A DNA stretch of 6,003 nt, taken from the NCBI GenBank assembly GCA_002773495.1, contig PFAX01000012.1, positions 1 through 6,003 of the forward strand. The letters run 5' to 3'. The stretch comes from a bacterium (Candidatus Gribaldobacteria) CG10_big_fil_rev_8_21_14_0_10_37_21. GTDB lineage: Bacteria > Patescibacteriota > Minisyncoccia > Minisyncoccales > CG1-02-41-26. A model generated the notes under the pieces. It did not search any database and had not been told where the DNA came from. It saw nothing but the letters and a program-made list of their open reading frames with translations. Shown piece after piece: positions 5,298-6,003 of this stretch. Numbering within the stretch: the stretch's first letter is position 1; each line of letters begins with the position of its first letter. A program made the translations under genes and the position numbers.

Positions 5298-6003
5298 ATG
5301 TCCAACAATAGTGCGAAAAAAAGAAAGTTATTCGCCTTTAAGGTGGTAGCTTGTTTTGGTATTGGTTTAATGTTGGCTTTAAATGTGCTTCCTGTTCTTA
5401 GGCCGGTTAGCTTTAAAGTGCAAGAGGTTTTGGCTGTTGAAACACAGCCAATAGCGAGTTTAAGGGTTTGTAAAATTGTTTCTGATGAGCAGTGGGTGGT
5501 TTCTGACGGAGCCGCTCATTTAGGGGTTTTTACAATTCATGCCCCAACAGCAACAATTTATATAGAATCGGACTCCACCTCTTCAGTGCCGACCACTTCT
5601 TTTACCACGCCTTTAACCTTAAATACTGATTTATTAGGCAATGATGGCATTAATGACGCTCAATGTATTACTTATAGTGATATTGAGTTTAGTAATTATT
5701 TTTATGGTGAAGAACAAGTTCAAGGTAGCAATTGGTTAGAGCCACTTTATTTGTCAGTTTTACAAGGCGAACAAATAACTCAAGGTAAATTTGCCACTTA
5801 TACTGATGGTTGGTTTACAGAAACGACTTCAGATGACGGAGGGCAAGCCGGGCATAATGGCTTGGTAGATATGTACCCTTATGTTGTAGATGATTGGCCT
5901 GAGCAGTTCAACCAAACCTTAGTTATTTGGAACAGATATCAAACCCAAGCTCCACCGGTTAACCAAGCCCCTTCAATTACTTTGTTAGGGTCTAATCCTT
6001 TTA
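5298..6003 (+). CDS. Second exported surface protein with RVCKI and DUF5011-like modules, 3' end missing
   Basis: The frame is open from ATG 5298 to the window edge, giving 235 codons. The N-terminus is basic (KKRK, 7-10), then a hydrophobic stretch (~16-34), then a possible signal-peptidase site after VLA (44-46). Residues ~52-212 are the RVCKI module, a paralogue of the one in the first gene, with both conserved cysteines (58 and the one in AQCITY). It is followed by the hinge PPVNQ and the start of a DUF5011-like unit (ITLLGSNPF), almost the same as the second such unit of the upstream gene. The module order is therefore RVCKI then DUF5011, the reverse of the first gene. The protein should be secreted and may end off-window in the same peptidoglycan-binding-like domain and anchor (prediction). 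It has its own promoter, structured leader and ribosome binding site. Specific function is unknown. Confidence 0.9.
   Translation, partial: MSNNSAKKRKLFAFKVVACFGIGLMLALNVLPVLRPVSFKVQEVLAVETQPIASLRVCKIVSDEQWVVSDGAAHLGVFTIHAPTATIYIESDSTSSVPTTSFTTPLTLNTDLLGNDGINDAQCITYSDIEFSNYFYGEEQVQGSNWLEPLYLSVLQGEQITQGKFATYTDGWFTETTSDDGGQAGHNGLVDMYPYVVDDWPEQFNQTLVIWNRYQTQAPPVNQAPSITLLGSNPF
5451..5933 (+). repeat. RVCKI module, copy 2
   Basis: This is the second copy of the unassigned ~160-residue module, running from IASLRVCKI to QTLVIWN. Here it sits directly after the signal sequence. In the first gene it is deep in the C-terminal half. Identity to copy 1 is concentrated in the middle (DSTSSVPTT and DLLGNDGINDAQCITY) and near the end (NGLVDMYP); the segment around residues 146-168 of the new gene is the most diverged. 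Confidence 0.85.

Overview
The window looks like a piece of a Candidate Phyla Radiation (Patescibacteria, most likely Parcubacteria-like) genome. The sequence is moderately AT-rich. The best clue is a very large, modular, cysteine-rich surface protein that ends in a divergent peptidoglycan-binding-like module bounded by cysteines, followed by a Gly/Ser/acidic linker, a single membrane anchor and a short basic tail. I recognise this architecture from Parcubacteria proteins, but no ribosomal or other phylogenetic marker is present, so the placement is inference. TGA is used as a real stop (3785-3787 and 5024-5026), which argues against the TGA=Gly code of Gracilibacteria and Absconditabacteria.

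Layout, all on the + strand. (1) Positions 2-3787 hold the 3' part of a giant surface-protein gene whose start lies upstream. Its modules in order are: a truncated von Willebrand A domain, an SdrD-B-like domain with a Ca-binding-type loop, five Myxococcus-type cysteine-rich repeats, a lamin-tail-like domain, two DUF5011-like Ig folds, an unassigned ~160-residue module (called the RVCKI module here), a Gly-rich linker, a peptidoglycan-binding-like domain and a C-terminal transmembrane anchor. (2) A consensus promoter overlaps its stop codon and drives, with almost no leader, a 399-residue membrane protein (3827-5026) that fuses a CPYC thioredoxin-like domain to a CcdA/DsbD-like membrane domain. 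(3) A strong intrinsic terminator (5047-5082) closes that gene. (4) A new promoter region, an unusually structured ~170-nt leader and a ribosome binding site precede a second surface-protein gene (5298 to the window end). This gene has a signal sequence, the same RVCKI module and the start of the same DUF5011-like module, and it is cut by the window edge.

How the parts may work together (inference): the two flanking genes encode paralogous exported proteins that share modules in a different order, and both carry conserved cysteines. The gene between them encodes an extracytoplasmic thiol-disulphide relay that could form, reduce or isomerise disulphides in such proteins. The locus therefore reads as a cell-surface adhesion or S-layer-type locus with its own redox folding helper. 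No RNA genes, CRISPR arrays, insertion sequences or minus-strand genes were found.
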